Of a stretch of 8,809 nucleotides of DNA, positions 1-6,617 are shown piece by piece. Origin of the DNA: Caryophanales bacterium UBA4869 (lineage in GTDB: Bacteria; Bacillota_I; Bacilli_A; RFN20; CAG-288); contig DHDT01000053.1 in NCBI GenBank assembly GCA_002399505.1, positions 3,646 through 12,454 of the forward strand, in the 5' to 3' direction. Within the stretch, counting starts at the first letter, position 1; every line of letters begins with the position of its first letter. The notes beneath the pieces are model-generated. The model was not told the DNA's origin and made no database searches. It was given only the letters and a program-made list of their open reading frames with translations. A program made the translations under genes and the position numbers.

Positions 1-798
1 CAGACCACTCACGATACCAGCCTTTTGGAAAAGATATCCAAAGCCGATGCTGAGAAACTCAATATCAATCTGTTCTTCTTAAAAGACCAGATCAACACTC
101 TCCTTCAGTCAAAGAGAGAATATCGGACCGCTGATGATATCCTTTCTCATTTTGAATTGACTATTCTCTCTCTGATGTCTGGAAATATGATCAGACCTGA
201 AGTAGTAGAACCTAAAATTGCTGTAAAAGAAGTAAAAAAAGAAGATAACACTCCTAAAACAGAAGAAAAGGTTTTAGCTTCTAAGCCAATTGAAATCAAA
301 AACGAAAAAGAAACCAAAGGATTCAAATCAGCTCCAGCAGCAAATAAAGAAGAAGAGAATGACAATATTATCTATAAGACTGAAGACATCCTCTATCTTA
401 TGTATAATGCCGACAAAGACAAAAGATTTGCCCTACGTGACAAATGGCCGGATATTTCCTCTTTGTTCACCACAGACAGAGCTTTTGAGGCCAGAGCCTT
501 AAGCAGTATGCATCTTCGTCTTTTTGCCGACAACATCATCTTAGTCAGTTCCTCTCTTCTTGCCGAGGTGACAAAGATCAACAAGAAGAAAACCGAGCCA
601 GCACTACGAGATATCTCAAAGAAGGTCTTTGGAGATGACTACTATATTCTGTCTATATCCGATCAGGAATTCCTTTCCGCTCTCTCTGAATTCAAAAAAG
701 GAACCAAACCCACTCAGACTAAATCAGAGATTGATTTTGGAGAAGACAAATCTGTTTCTCCCTCTACCGAATTCATGAATGAACTTTTAGGAAAATAA
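1..798 (+). CDS. dnaX: DNA polymerase III subunit gamma/tau, C-terminal part (5' end outside window)
   Basis: The reading frame is open from base 1 to the TAA at 796-798, so this is the C-terminal ~265 residues of a longer protein. DnaX is the ATPase of the clamp loader, which loads the sliding clamp; its tau C-terminus holds the polymerase and helicase. The visible part begins with a helical segment resembling the oligomerisation collar (about bases 25-200). A charged Lys/Glu-rich linker follows (about 205-370), then a folded domain of about 130 residues starting near EDILYLMYNADKDKRF. The ATPase domain lies upstream of the window. Identity rests on this domain layout and on the neighbours (ybaB, recR, tmk, holB), as in Bacillota. 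A possible -1 frameshift site lies in the linker and is listed separately. No other gene interrupts the frame. Confidence 0.85.
   Translation, partial: QTTHDTSLLEKISKADAEKLNINLFFLKDQINTLLQSKREYRTADDILSHFELTILSLMSGNMIRPEVVEPKIAVKEVKKEDNTPKTEEKVLASKPIEIKNEKETKGFKSAPAANKEEENDNIIYKTEDILYLMYNADKDKRFALRDKWPDISSLFTTDRAFEARALSSMHLRLFADNIILVSSSLLAEVTKINKKKTEPALRDISKKVFGDDYYILSISDQEFLSALSEFKKGTKPTQTKSEIDFGEDKSVSPSTEFMNELLGK
234..277 (+). promoter_or_regulatory. Candidate -1 programmed frameshift (or slippage) signal in dnaX
   Basis: Seven consecutive A residues at 234-240 sit in the dnaX frame as A AAA AAA, the X XXY YYZ phase needed for -1 slippage. After the shift the ribosome would read AGA AGA and then stop at TAA 246-248. 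A 7-bp perfect inverted repeat follows: CTAAAAC at 254-260 and GTTTTAG at 271-277, with a 10-base loop. E. coli dnaX makes gamma in the same way, at A AAA AAG with a stop almost at once. No strong SD-like stimulator is visible upstream, and the spacer before the stem (13 bases) is longer than usual. Transcript slippage on the A run, as in Thermus dnaX, is an alternative. Confidence 0.55.
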
Positions 799-811
799 AA
801 GGAGACTAATC

Positions 812-1162
812 ATGAGCGATAACGATGAAAACATCAAGAAGGCCAAACAAGCTGCCGATATGGTCATGATGCAAAACCGCATCAAGGACTATCAGGACAA
901 GCTTGTCGCCCTTCAAAACAAAGAATACCAGGGAAAATTCCAAGGTATTGTCGTCAAGATGAGAGGAGACTTCCAGGTCATCGATGTCCGGATCGATCAG
1001 TCCTTCTATGAAACAGCCGGAAAAGGACAGATTGAGAAAGCCATTCTGACTTTGATGACTAATCTTCATAACGCCATCCACGTCGATCAGGACGATATGA
1101 ACCGTGAACTTCAGGAAGAAGTAAAGAGGATGCAACAGACCTACACCGATGGAACCAATTAA
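812..1162 (+). CDS. ybaB: YbaB/EbfC family nucleoid-associated protein
   Basis: This is a small DNA-binding protein of 116 residues; the family is usually about 100-110. Family members form dimers that bind DNA and are encoded between dnaX and recR in many bacteria, a place this gene also occupies. The sequence shows the family layout. A long N-terminal helix (about residues 10-40, MVMMQNRIKDYQDKLVALQN) is followed by a strand region with KMRGDFQVIDVRID. A C-terminal helical part containing LMTNLHNAIHVDQDDMNREL completes it. The usual glycine-rich stretch before the first strand is replaced by YQGKFQGIVVKM. The start is well supported: AAGGAG at 799-804 lies 7 bases before the ATG, directly after the dnaX stop. 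The gene overlaps recR by 14 bases. It may help recombinational repair together with RecR, but that is inferred from genomic association. Confidence 0.9.
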   Translation: MSDNDENIKKAKQAADMVMMQNRIKDYQDKLVALQNKEYQGKFQGIVVKMRGDFQVIDVRIDQSFYETAGKGQIEKAILTLMTNLHNAIHVDQDDMNRELQEEVKRMQQTYTDGTN

Positions 1163-1772
1163 GACAATTCAAGATCTGATCGACTGCTATAAGAAACTGC
1201 CCGGTATCGGATTTAAAACAGCCGAACGTCTTTCCTATGCTACTTTGAATCTTTCTCCCGAAGAGAGAGAAGAATTCATCAAAGCCCTCGATGATGCCAC
1301 CAACAAAGTCAAAAGATGCCCGGAATGCGGAACCTTCTTTGACACTGAGTGTCCAATCTGCTCTGACCCCAAAAGAAACAGAGAACAGATCATGGTTGTA
1401 AGTGACAGCAAAGACATCCTCACTATTGAAAGAACCAACGGATTCAAAGGACATTACTTCACTTTGAAGGGGACTCTGTCTCCTTTGAAGAACAGGACTC
1501 CGGATGAAATCGGGATTCCTGTTCTCAGGAAGAAAGTCGAAACCGACAAAGTGAAAGAACTCATTCTTGCTCTGCCGACTGATATGGAAGGAGAGACTAC
1601 CGCTCTTTATATCGCCAATATCTATAAAAACAATCCTGATATCAAAGTATCAAGACTCGCTTATGGAATACCGGTTGGAACCAACTTAGAATACTTGGAC
1701 AATCTGACGATTGCCCAATCGATAAGAGGACGGGTAATCATTAATGAAAAGGACAATAAAGACCATGAATAA
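1149..1772 (+). CDS. recR: Recombination mediator protein RecR
   Basis: RecR acts with RecO (and RecF) to load RecA on single-stranded DNA at gaps. At 207 residues it has the family's usual length (about 200). A helix-hairpin-helix is present at residues 14-30 (KLPGIGFKTAERL). A zinc finger follows with C57, C60, C68 and C71. Next is a Toprim domain from about residue 80 to 170, including the acidic DMEGE motif. The Walker-B-like C-terminal part reads GIPVGTNLEYLDNLT. The first Toprim motif reads VVSDS, with Ser85 where many Toprim proteins have Glu. RecR is not known to use catalysis there, so this is probably harmless. The ATG lies inside ybaB. The nearest SD-like AGAGGA (1125-1130) is 18 bases upstream, so translation probably depends on ybaB coupling. 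Confidence 0.95.
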   Translation: MEPIKTIQDLIDCYKKLPGIGFKTAERLSYATLNLSPEEREEFIKALDDATNKVKRCPECGTFFDTECPICSDPKRNREQIMVVSDSKDILTIERTNGFKGHYFTLKGTLSPLKNRTPDEIGIPVLRKKVETDKVKELILALPTDMEGETTALYIANIYKNNPDIKVSRLAYGIPVGTNLEYLDNLTIAQSIRGRVIINEKDNKDHE

Positions 1773-2406
1773 AAAAGGTATGTTTATAACTTTCGAAGGC
1801 TGTGAAGGCTCTGGTAAGACCAGTGTCTTGAAAAGGGTCATCGAAGAACTTGAAAAGAGTCATCTTCCGGTTCTTTCTACTCGTGAACCTGGCGGAAGCC
1901 GCATAGCCGAAGAGATAAGAAACATCATTCTCGATAAGAAAAACATCGAAGAAGATCCCCGAACTGAAGCTCTTCTTTACGCCGCTGCCAGAAGACAGCA
2001 CCTAGTCGAGATTGTCATACCCGCCTTAAAAGAAGGAAAGATCGTCCTCTCTGACCGCTATCTGGATTCTTCCTTGGCCTATCAGGGCTATGCCCGTGGA
2101 ATCGGAATAGATGAAGTATTCAGCATCAATGCCTTTGCTATCGACAAGACTTTCCCTGACCTTACTTTCTATCTGGATCTCGCTCCTGAAAAAGGACTGG
2201 AACGTATTGAGAAGAACAAAGACCGCGAAGTGAATCGTCTCGATGTCGAAAAGCTCTCCTTCCATAAGAAAGTCTATGAAGGATACGCTCTCCTATTGAA
2301 GAAATATCCGGAAAGAATAGTAAGAATCGATGCCTCTCAGACTGTCGAAGAAGAAACCGAGGAAATAGTCTCTATCATCAAGAAGAGACTCAGCAAAGAT
2401 GAATAA
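1765..2406 (+). CDS. tmk: Thymidylate kinase
   Basis: This enzyme phosphorylates dTMP to dTDP with ATP, an essential cytoplasmic step in dTTP synthesis. With the start chosen here the protein has 213 residues, normal for the family. The P-loop GCEGSGKT spans residues 12-19. TREPGG (39-44) and RRQH (76-79) belong to the dTMP site. DRY at 97-99 is the family DRX motif. A basic lid region follows at about 146-160. An in-frame ATG at 1744 would add seven residues. The ATG at 1765 is preferred because AAAAGGA (1747-1753) sits 11 bases before it, and because it gives the same ATGAATAA stop/start overlap with recR that tmk itself has with holB. Bacillota Tmk proteins also usually begin just before the FITFEG strand. 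Confidence 0.95.
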   Translation: MNKKGMFITFEGCEGSGKTSVLKRVIEELEKSHLPVLSTREPGGSRIAEEIRNIILDKKNIEEDPRTEALLYAAARRQHLVEIVIPALKEGKIVLSDRYLDSSLAYQGYARGIGIDEVFSINAFAIDKTFPDLTFYLDLAPEKGLERIEKNKDREVNRLDVEKLSFHKKVYEGYALLLKKYPERIVRIDASQTVEEETEEIVSIIKKRLSKDE

Positions 2407-3385
2407 AGAAGACTTTCTCAGATATGAAAAGAAAGCCAGCCGGCTTTTTATCAACTCAAGAAAATCAAATCGCCTGGCAAATGCCTATCTTCTTCACGGA
2501 GAAAGAAATGCTCCTTTAAAAGAAACGGCCATGTATCTTGCCAAATCCCTTTCCTGTGAAAAAGATCTTTTAGCCTGTGATAACTGTCCAAGCTGCAAAA
2601 GATTCAATGACGGAATACGTCCTGACTTCATCCTTATCGACGGTGAGACAACCACCATCAAAAAGGAAGACGTCAAGAACCTGGAACACAGCTTTTCTCT
2701 CTCAGCCTTAGAAAAGGGTCACCGTCTATGTTATGTGATCAATAGAATCGAGAACATGACGGAAGAGGCCTCTAATGCCTTATTGAAATTTTTAGAGGAA
2801 CCCCGCGAAGGTCAGATAGCCTTCTTGACCTCCTATAACATCACCGCTGTCTTAGATACCATCATCTCCAGATCCATCAAAGTCAAGATAGATCCCTTGA
2901 ATCCGGAAGCGTTCTATAACCTTCTTCTGAATACTGATTTCGTCGATGAAAAGAACAAAACTCTGAAACTCAACGCCGGTCAGTCATATGTTCTTTCACT
3001 TCTTTATTCAAGCCTTGAAGAAGTGAAAGAACTCCTAAGTGCTGATTCTTCTTTTATAGAAGGTCAGGAAGGAGCAGACCTCTTCCTTACCGATCTGGCC
3101 CTAAACAGAAACCAAGCTTCTTTTACACTATTAAGACAAGCAAGCTTAATAAAGGATAGTAAGTGTTATAATTGGTTATATCTGACTATAAACTATGTTT
3201 TCTTAGCTAGTCTATGCAAAGATATTGTTCCTTATGGCCCGTATAAGGAAATGATAGGTATTCTGTCAAAAGACAAAGACAGAATACGAAAGGGCGAAAA
3301 AGTAATCAGTGAAGCCATAGCCTATAAACAGCTCAATCTTAATCCGACCTTAGTCATCGCCAAGCTTTTACAAGCTCTTAAGTAG
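2399..3385 (+). CDS. holB: DNA polymerase III subunit delta'
   Basis: This is the delta' subunit of the clamp loader, partner of the DnaX protein encoded upstream, in the AAA+ fold but without ATPase activity. The protein has 328 residues, the usual length. The Walker A position is degenerate (LLHGERNAPLKET, residues 31-43, no GKT), as expected for delta'. A zinc-binding module uses C53, C60, C63 and C66. The conserved ALLKFLEEP motif lies in the middle. ISRSIKVKI is the SRC-type sensor motif that carries the arginine finger, here with Ser in place of Cys. The C-terminal third is the helical collar part and is poorly conserved. The ATG overlaps the tmk stop by 8 bases (ATGAATAA). No strong SD is present, so coupling to tmk is likely. 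The TAG stop is followed 12 bases later by ricT. Confidence 0.92.
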   Translation: MNKEDFLRYEKKASRLFINSRKSNRLANAYLLHGERNAPLKETAMYLAKSLSCEKDLLACDNCPSCKRFNDGIRPDFILIDGETTTIKKEDVKNLEHSFSLSALEKGHRLCYVINRIENMTEEASNALLKFLEEPREGQIAFLTSYNITAVLDTIISRSIKVKIDPLNPEAFYNLLLNTDFVDEKNKTLKLNAGQSYVLSLLYSSLEEVKELLSADSSFIEGQEGADLFLTDLALNRNQASFTLLRQASLIKDSKCYNWLYLTINYVFLASLCKDIVPYGPYKEMIGILSKDKDRIRKGEKVISEAIAYKQLNLNPTLVIAKLLQALK

Positions 3386-3397
3386 GGAGAAACAAAA

Positions 3398-4741
3398 ATG
3401 ACATTGCTTTTAGGAATACCATTCGATTTTCAGGGAATGACATACTATCGCTGTGAAAGAGAAGTAAACCTGGGAGACTTGATAGTCTGCCAGACTCCTC
3501 ACGGAACTTATATGGGAAGAGTAGCCAAAATCAGAAAACCGACTGAGGAAGAAGAACAGAAGAAAGATTTCAACACGATCTTTCCGATGATCGACAGAAT
3601 CGCCTCTGAGGAAGACAAGAGCTTCCAGAGCGAAACTGAAAACAGAGAGAAGGAAATCTCTGCTAGAACCCAGAAAGAAGCCGATAAGATGAATCTGGGA
3701 ATGAAGATACTCAAATCCTATCTCAGTATCGACGAAGACAAAGTCCTCGTCACCTTCTTCTCGGATGGCCGAGTGGACTTCCGTGAATTAGTCAAAACCT
3801 TAAACAGCTATTTCCGTCTCAAAATAGAACTCCGTCAGATAGGTCCCCGTGATGAAGCCCGGCTTATCGGAGGAATCGGACCCTGCGGTCTTCCTCTTTG
3901 CTGTGCTACTTTCTTATCCGCCTTTGACGGTATCTCAATCGCCATGGCCAAAAACCAGCTTCTGGCTATCAACATTCCAAAGCTCTCCGGTCAGTGCGGA
4001 AAACTAATGTGCTGTCTGAAATACGAAGACAAGGCCTATGCTGAAATCCGTCCTCTCTTCCCCAAGATGGGAGAGAAGATCGAATATAAGAACAGCACCT
4101 ATTCAGTTATCGGCATGAATATCCTTTCCGAAACCATCACTTTATATAACGGCGATAACTATGAGTCCTTCTCCCGCGAAGAGTTTGACCGAGTCAAGAA
4201 GGGATTGGCAAAAAGCACTGCTGTTCCTACTCTCTTATCCAAGGACATCAATGCCGGAGTCGACCTGTCAGGCAAAGGCATTCAGGATACCAATGACCGT
4301 TTAGCCAAGATCAAGGCCAGCAACGAACAGCATAAAGATGACAACAGGAATAAGAACGGAGGAAATGTTTTCTCCTCTTCTTCCCGTCCTACTGGTTCTA
4401 ACGATAGCAGATACTCATCCAATAACAGCAACCGTAATCACAATAACAACAACCATAACGGAAACAGCAGCTATAGCAAAAATGGCCAAAGCAGCAACAA
4501 TAACAACGGAAGCAATAACAACAGAGACCGCCAGAATAACAGCAATAACCGCAGCAATCAGCATACCAACAGCTATTCTAGCCATACTGGCTATCGTCAA
4601 TACGGAAACCATCACACTAATAACACTCCGACTAACAACAACGGCTCTAAGAAAGACTCTGGCTTCATACCAGTCAGTCAGATTGCCGACAAATCAGTTT
4701 TAAATACCAAACCGGTAAAGGATAAGAATGATAAGAAATAG
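3398..4741 (+). CDS. ricT: RicT (YaaT) family PSP1-domain protein with Asn-rich C-terminal tail
   Basis: RicT belongs to the RicA-RicF-RicT complex, which carries iron-sulfur clusters and guides RNase Y in mRNA processing; in B. subtilis it also affects sporulation and competence. Residues 1 to about 275 match the family from end to end. They contain DGRVDFRELVK (123-133), IELRQIGPRDEARLIGG (143-159) and the cysteines C163, C168, C169, C200, C205 and C206 in the GPCG..LCC and QCG..MCC motifs. B. subtilis YaaT ends near residue 275, but this protein continues to 447. Residues about 311-420 are low-complexity, rich in Asn and Ser with His, Gly and basic residues (23 Asn in residues 341-390). 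A short mixed end follows, starting GFIPVSQIADK. GGGAGA at 3385-3390 lies 7 bases before the ATG and supports this start. The gene overlaps rsmI by 14 bases. The core call is very secure; the tail has no known function. Confidence 0.93.
   Translation: MTLLLGIPFDFQGMTYYRCEREVNLGDLIVCQTPHGTYMGRVAKIRKPTEEEEQKKDFNTIFPMIDRIASEEDKSFQSETENREKEISARTQKEADKMNLGMKILKSYLSIDEDKVLVTFFSDGRVDFRELVKTLNSYFRLKIELRQIGPRDEARLIGGIGPCGLPLCCATFLSAFDGISIAMAKNQLLAINIPKLSGQCGKLMCCLKYEDKAYAEIRPLFPKMGEKIEYKNSTYSVIGMNILSETITLYNGDNYESFSREEFDRVKKGLAKSTAVPTLLSKDINAGVDLSGKGIQDTNDRLAKIKASNEQHKDDNRNKNGGNVFSSSSRPTGSNDSRYSSNNSNRNHNNNNHNGNSSYSKNGQSSNNNNGSNNNRDRQNNSNNRSNQHTNSYSSHTGYRQYGNHHTNNTPTNNNGSKKDSGFIPVSQIADKSVLNTKPVKDKNDKK
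4328..4660 (+). repeat. Low-complexity AAY-rich tract coding the RicT tail
   Basis: The DNA is dominated by AAC and AAT codons mixed with AGC and CAT, giving irregular short repeats such as AATAACAGCAA and CAATAACAAC. It stays in the ricT frame throughout. Both Asn codons alternate instead of a single codon repeating, which suggests the Asn-rich protein property has been kept while the DNA drifted. The composition leaves other frames open by chance. Confidence 0.7.
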
Positions 4742-5588
4742 TCCTTATCTCGATAATGAGGCTCCTCTTATCGCTCTTGTCACCACTCCTATCGGAAACA
4801 TCAAAGACATCACCTATCGAGCGGTAGAGTTTTTGCGTGATGCTGATATCGTCGCCTGCGAAGATACCAGAAACACCGGACTTCTACTTAGCCGTTATCA
4901 GATCAAACCAAAGAAACTTGTTCCTCTCTATGCCCAGACTGAACTTAAGAATGCCAAGAACCTAGTCCAGGAAGTTAAGAAGAACAAACTGAAATTAGCC
5001 TATTGTTCCGATGCCGGAATGCCCGGCATCTCAGATCCTGGCGCTCTCCTTGTGCAGGCAGCCTATGAAGAAGATGTCAGAGTGACAGTCTTACCTGGTG
5101 CCACCGCTTCCTTATCAGCTCTTGTCATCAGCGGCATTGATTCTGCCGACTTCTCCTTCTATGGCTTTCTTCCTACAAAGGCAGGAGCCATAACGACACT
5201 TCTCTCTTCTCTTGTCGAAAGAAAAGAATCACTGATCTTCTATGAATCTCCAAAAAGAGTCATAAAGACTCTCCAAAAGATGAAAGAAGTATTCGGAGAA
5301 GAAAGAGAAGCTACCCTAGTGCGGGAACTGACTAAAATCCACGAAGAGACTATCAGAGGAACACTTGGTGAATTAGCTGATATCGTAACCGAGATCAAAG
5401 GCGAATGCGTCATCATCGTCAAAGGTTCTTCTGAAAAAGAAGCCGTCGATGACAAAGTCATTGTCAAAGACATCAGAAAAGGTCTCAAAGAAGGTGAATC
5501 TCTTTCATCTCTTTCGAAGAAACTGGCTCTGAAATACAATATCGGCAAGAATTATATCTATAAACTCGGCCTTACAGTCAGCAAGTAG
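4728..5588 (+). CDS. rsmI: 16S rRNA (cytidine(1402)-2'-O)-methyltransferase RsmI
   Basis: RsmI transfers a methyl group from S-adenosylmethionine to the 2'-O of C1402 in 16S rRNA, in the ribosomal P site. It has the tetrapyrrole-methylase fold and the family length of 286 residues. Motifs visible in order are TPIGN (20-24), ACEDTRNTGLLL (43-54), SDAGMPGISDPG (94-105), LPGATA (122-127), YESPKR (172-177) and VRELTKIHEE (198-207). The ATG lies inside the end of ricT (14-base overlap), with AAAGGA at 4717-4722 five bases before it, so its start is well supported. It is the last gene of the forward run. A strong hairpin follows 21 bases after the stop. In B. subtilis the same gene (yabC/rsmI) also follows yaaT, with other genes between. 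Confidence 0.95.
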   Translation: MIRNSPYLDNEAPLIALVTTPIGNIKDITYRAVEFLRDADIVACEDTRNTGLLLSRYQIKPKKLVPLYAQTELKNAKNLVQEVKKNKLKLAYCSDAGMPGISDPGALLVQAAYEEDVRVTVLPGATASLSALVISGIDSADFSFYGFLPTKAGAITTLLSSLVERKESLIFYESPKRVIKTLQKMKEVFGEEREATLVRELTKIHEETIRGTLGELADIVTEIKGECVIIVKGSSEKEAVDDKVIVKDIRKGLKEGESLSSLSKKLALKYNIGKNYIYKLGLTVSK

Positions 5589-5609
5589 AAAAGAATTCAG
5601 TAGCAAACA

Positions 5610-5639
5610 AAAAGCAACTTGTCGAGGCAAGTTGCTTTT
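5610..5639. terminator. Bidirectional rho-independent terminator between rsmI and the HAD gene
   Basis: The arms AAAAGCAACTTG (5610-5621) and CAAGTTGCTTTT (5628-5639) are perfectly complementary over 12 bp around a 6-base loop. On the + strand the stem runs into TTTTCTTTT, which ends the rsmI transcript. On the - strand it runs into a T-rich tract (TTTTTGTTT), which fits termination of the convergent HAD gene that stops at 5675. Confidence 0.9.
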
Positions 5640-5674
5640 CTTTTGAACTGAAAGAATATAAAGCGATTTCTTTT

Positions 5675-6517
5675 TTATAGGTTATCCTGAACCTGCTTAT
5701 AGTGAAGACGCATGAGCTTATCAGAATCAGCCATCTTATCGATAAGACATTTGATGATCTTATCCAGATGTCCGTTTTCGGAATAATCTGCCTCAGTGAG
5801 GAAGTCGACTCTTCCGTCATTGAAGAGCTGCTTGGCAATCGGCTTTTTGCCTCTTCCATAGACAGCGATTGAAGCTCCTCCATTTGCCTTGACTAGCTTC
5901 ATGCAGGGAACATCTGTCAATCCATCCGCAATATAGATCATGTTCTGAAGAGGAACAGGTTTTTCCTCATCCGGAATCGATTCATTGACTTTGGCATTTT
6001 CAGCTACGTCTAAGACTCCTTTGTTGATACGGAACAGAAACTGAGTCTTAGTCGTATAATTGACAACGGTCTTTGGCCAGACTGCCACATCGTCAACATA
6101 GAGGTATTCGCAAGCGAATACCTTCTTGAAATACTTATAGATAGAAGATCCTTCAATGATTTCTTCGTTTCCGGAAGAGATTATATAATGCTGGATCTCA
6201 ACTCCCTTGTCGTCTCCGTATTTGTCAATTCTGGGAAACCAGGATTCGACACCGGGGAAATACTTGATTCCTTTTCCCATCTGAACAAAGGCTTCTCTGT
6301 TGATAGGGAGATTTCTTTTCTTTGCTTCCTGAATCATCATATACATATAGGCTAAAAGCTCATCCATATGTTCTCTCTTAGACAAACCGTCTGCCTGAGA
6401 CCAGAACTCACTGGGCTTAATATTCAGAGAAGGTATAAAAGAGTAATTCTGCATATCGGTAGTGCAGAGCGTCTTATCGAAATCATAGAGCAGGGCGATA
6501 ATTGGTTTTTTAGTCAT
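5675..6517 (-). CDS. HAD-superfamily phosphatase (phosphoserine-phosphatase-like)
   Basis: This is a cytoplasmic HAD-superfamily hydrolase of 280 residues. Such enzymes remove phosphate through an aspartyl-phosphate intermediate with Mg2+. Motif I is DFDKTL at 12-17, with D12 as nucleophile and D14 as acid/base. Motif II is ISSG at 113-116. A lysine near 157 (TTKTQF) can serve as motif III. Motif IV is ADGLTD at 197-202. The long insert between motifs I and II (about 95 residues, helical, DGLSKREHMDELLAYMYMM) is a C1-type cap, as in the phosphoserine phosphatase group. The substrate cannot be read from the sequence. The gene faces rsmI and stands alone between two terminators. AAAGG at 6531-6535 (complement) lies 13 bases before the ATG, and a strong extended -10 lies just upstream of that. 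There is no signal peptide. Confidence 0.85.
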   Translation of the reverse strand: MTKKPIIALLYDFDKTLCTTDMQNYSFIPSLNIKPSEFWSQADGLSKREHMDELLAYMYMMIQEAKKRNLPINREAFVQMGKGIKYFPGVESWFPRIDKYGDDKGVEIQHYIISSGNEEIIEGSSIYKYFKKVFACEYLYVDDVAVWPKTVVNYTTKTQFLFRINKGVLDVAENAKVNESIPDEEKPVPLQNMIYIADGLTDVPCMKLVKANGGASIAVYGRGKKPIAKQLFNDGRVDFLTEADYSENGHLDKIIKCLIDKMADSDKLMRLHYKQVQDNL

Positions 6518-6540
6518 TATCGTAATCCATCCTTTGACTG

Positions 6541-6549
6541 ATTATATCA
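6541..6549 (-). promoter_or_regulatory. Extended -10 promoter for the HAD phosphatase gene
   Basis: On the - strand this reads TGATATAAT, a perfect TATAAT with the TGn extension. The -35 position at 17-18 bases falls in TTTTAG at the edge of the upstream terminator and is weak, which fits an extended -10 promoter. Transcription would begin near 6534, leaving a leader of only about 17 bases that starts at the SD. Confidence 0.6.
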
Positions 6550-6565
6550 TTTTATCAGTACAACT

Positions 6566-6609
6566 AAAAATGCCTTTTCCATAAACGGCATGCTGGAAAA
6601 GGCATTTTT
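6566..6609 (-). terminator. Terminator of the glycosyltransferase gene
   Basis: The arms at 6566-6580 and 6595-6609 are a perfect 15-bp inverted repeat (AAAAATGCCTTTTCC and its complement) with a 14-base loop containing GCATGC. On the - strand the hairpin begins 8 bases after the glycosyltransferase stop and ends in TTTTT. It separates that gene from the HAD promoter. The + strand also ends in TTTTT, so it could work both ways. Confidence 0.88.
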
Positions 6610-6617
6610 GTCTATTT

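Noticed and set aside
1059..1454. Opposite-strand open frame of 131 residues across ybaB and recR
   Set aside because: It is a shadow of two well-supported genes, with no SD and no family features.
1744..1764. Earlier ATG for tmk adding seven residues
   Set aside because: The ATG at 1765 has AAAAGGA 11 bases upstream and reproduces the ATGAATAA overlap seen at tmk-holB; the added residues are not family-like.
1770..1776. A6 run in the first codons of tmk as a slippage site
   Set aside because: The heptamer is T AAA AAA, which does not fit the X XXY YYZ rule, and no structure or useful alternative product follows.
4338..4703. Overlapping + frame of 121 residues rich in Thr and Ile, and an opposite-strand frame of 66 hydrophobic residues at 4415-4615
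   Set aside because: Both are by-products of the AAY-rich ricT tail, which removes stops in other frames; neither has an SD or a recognisable domain.
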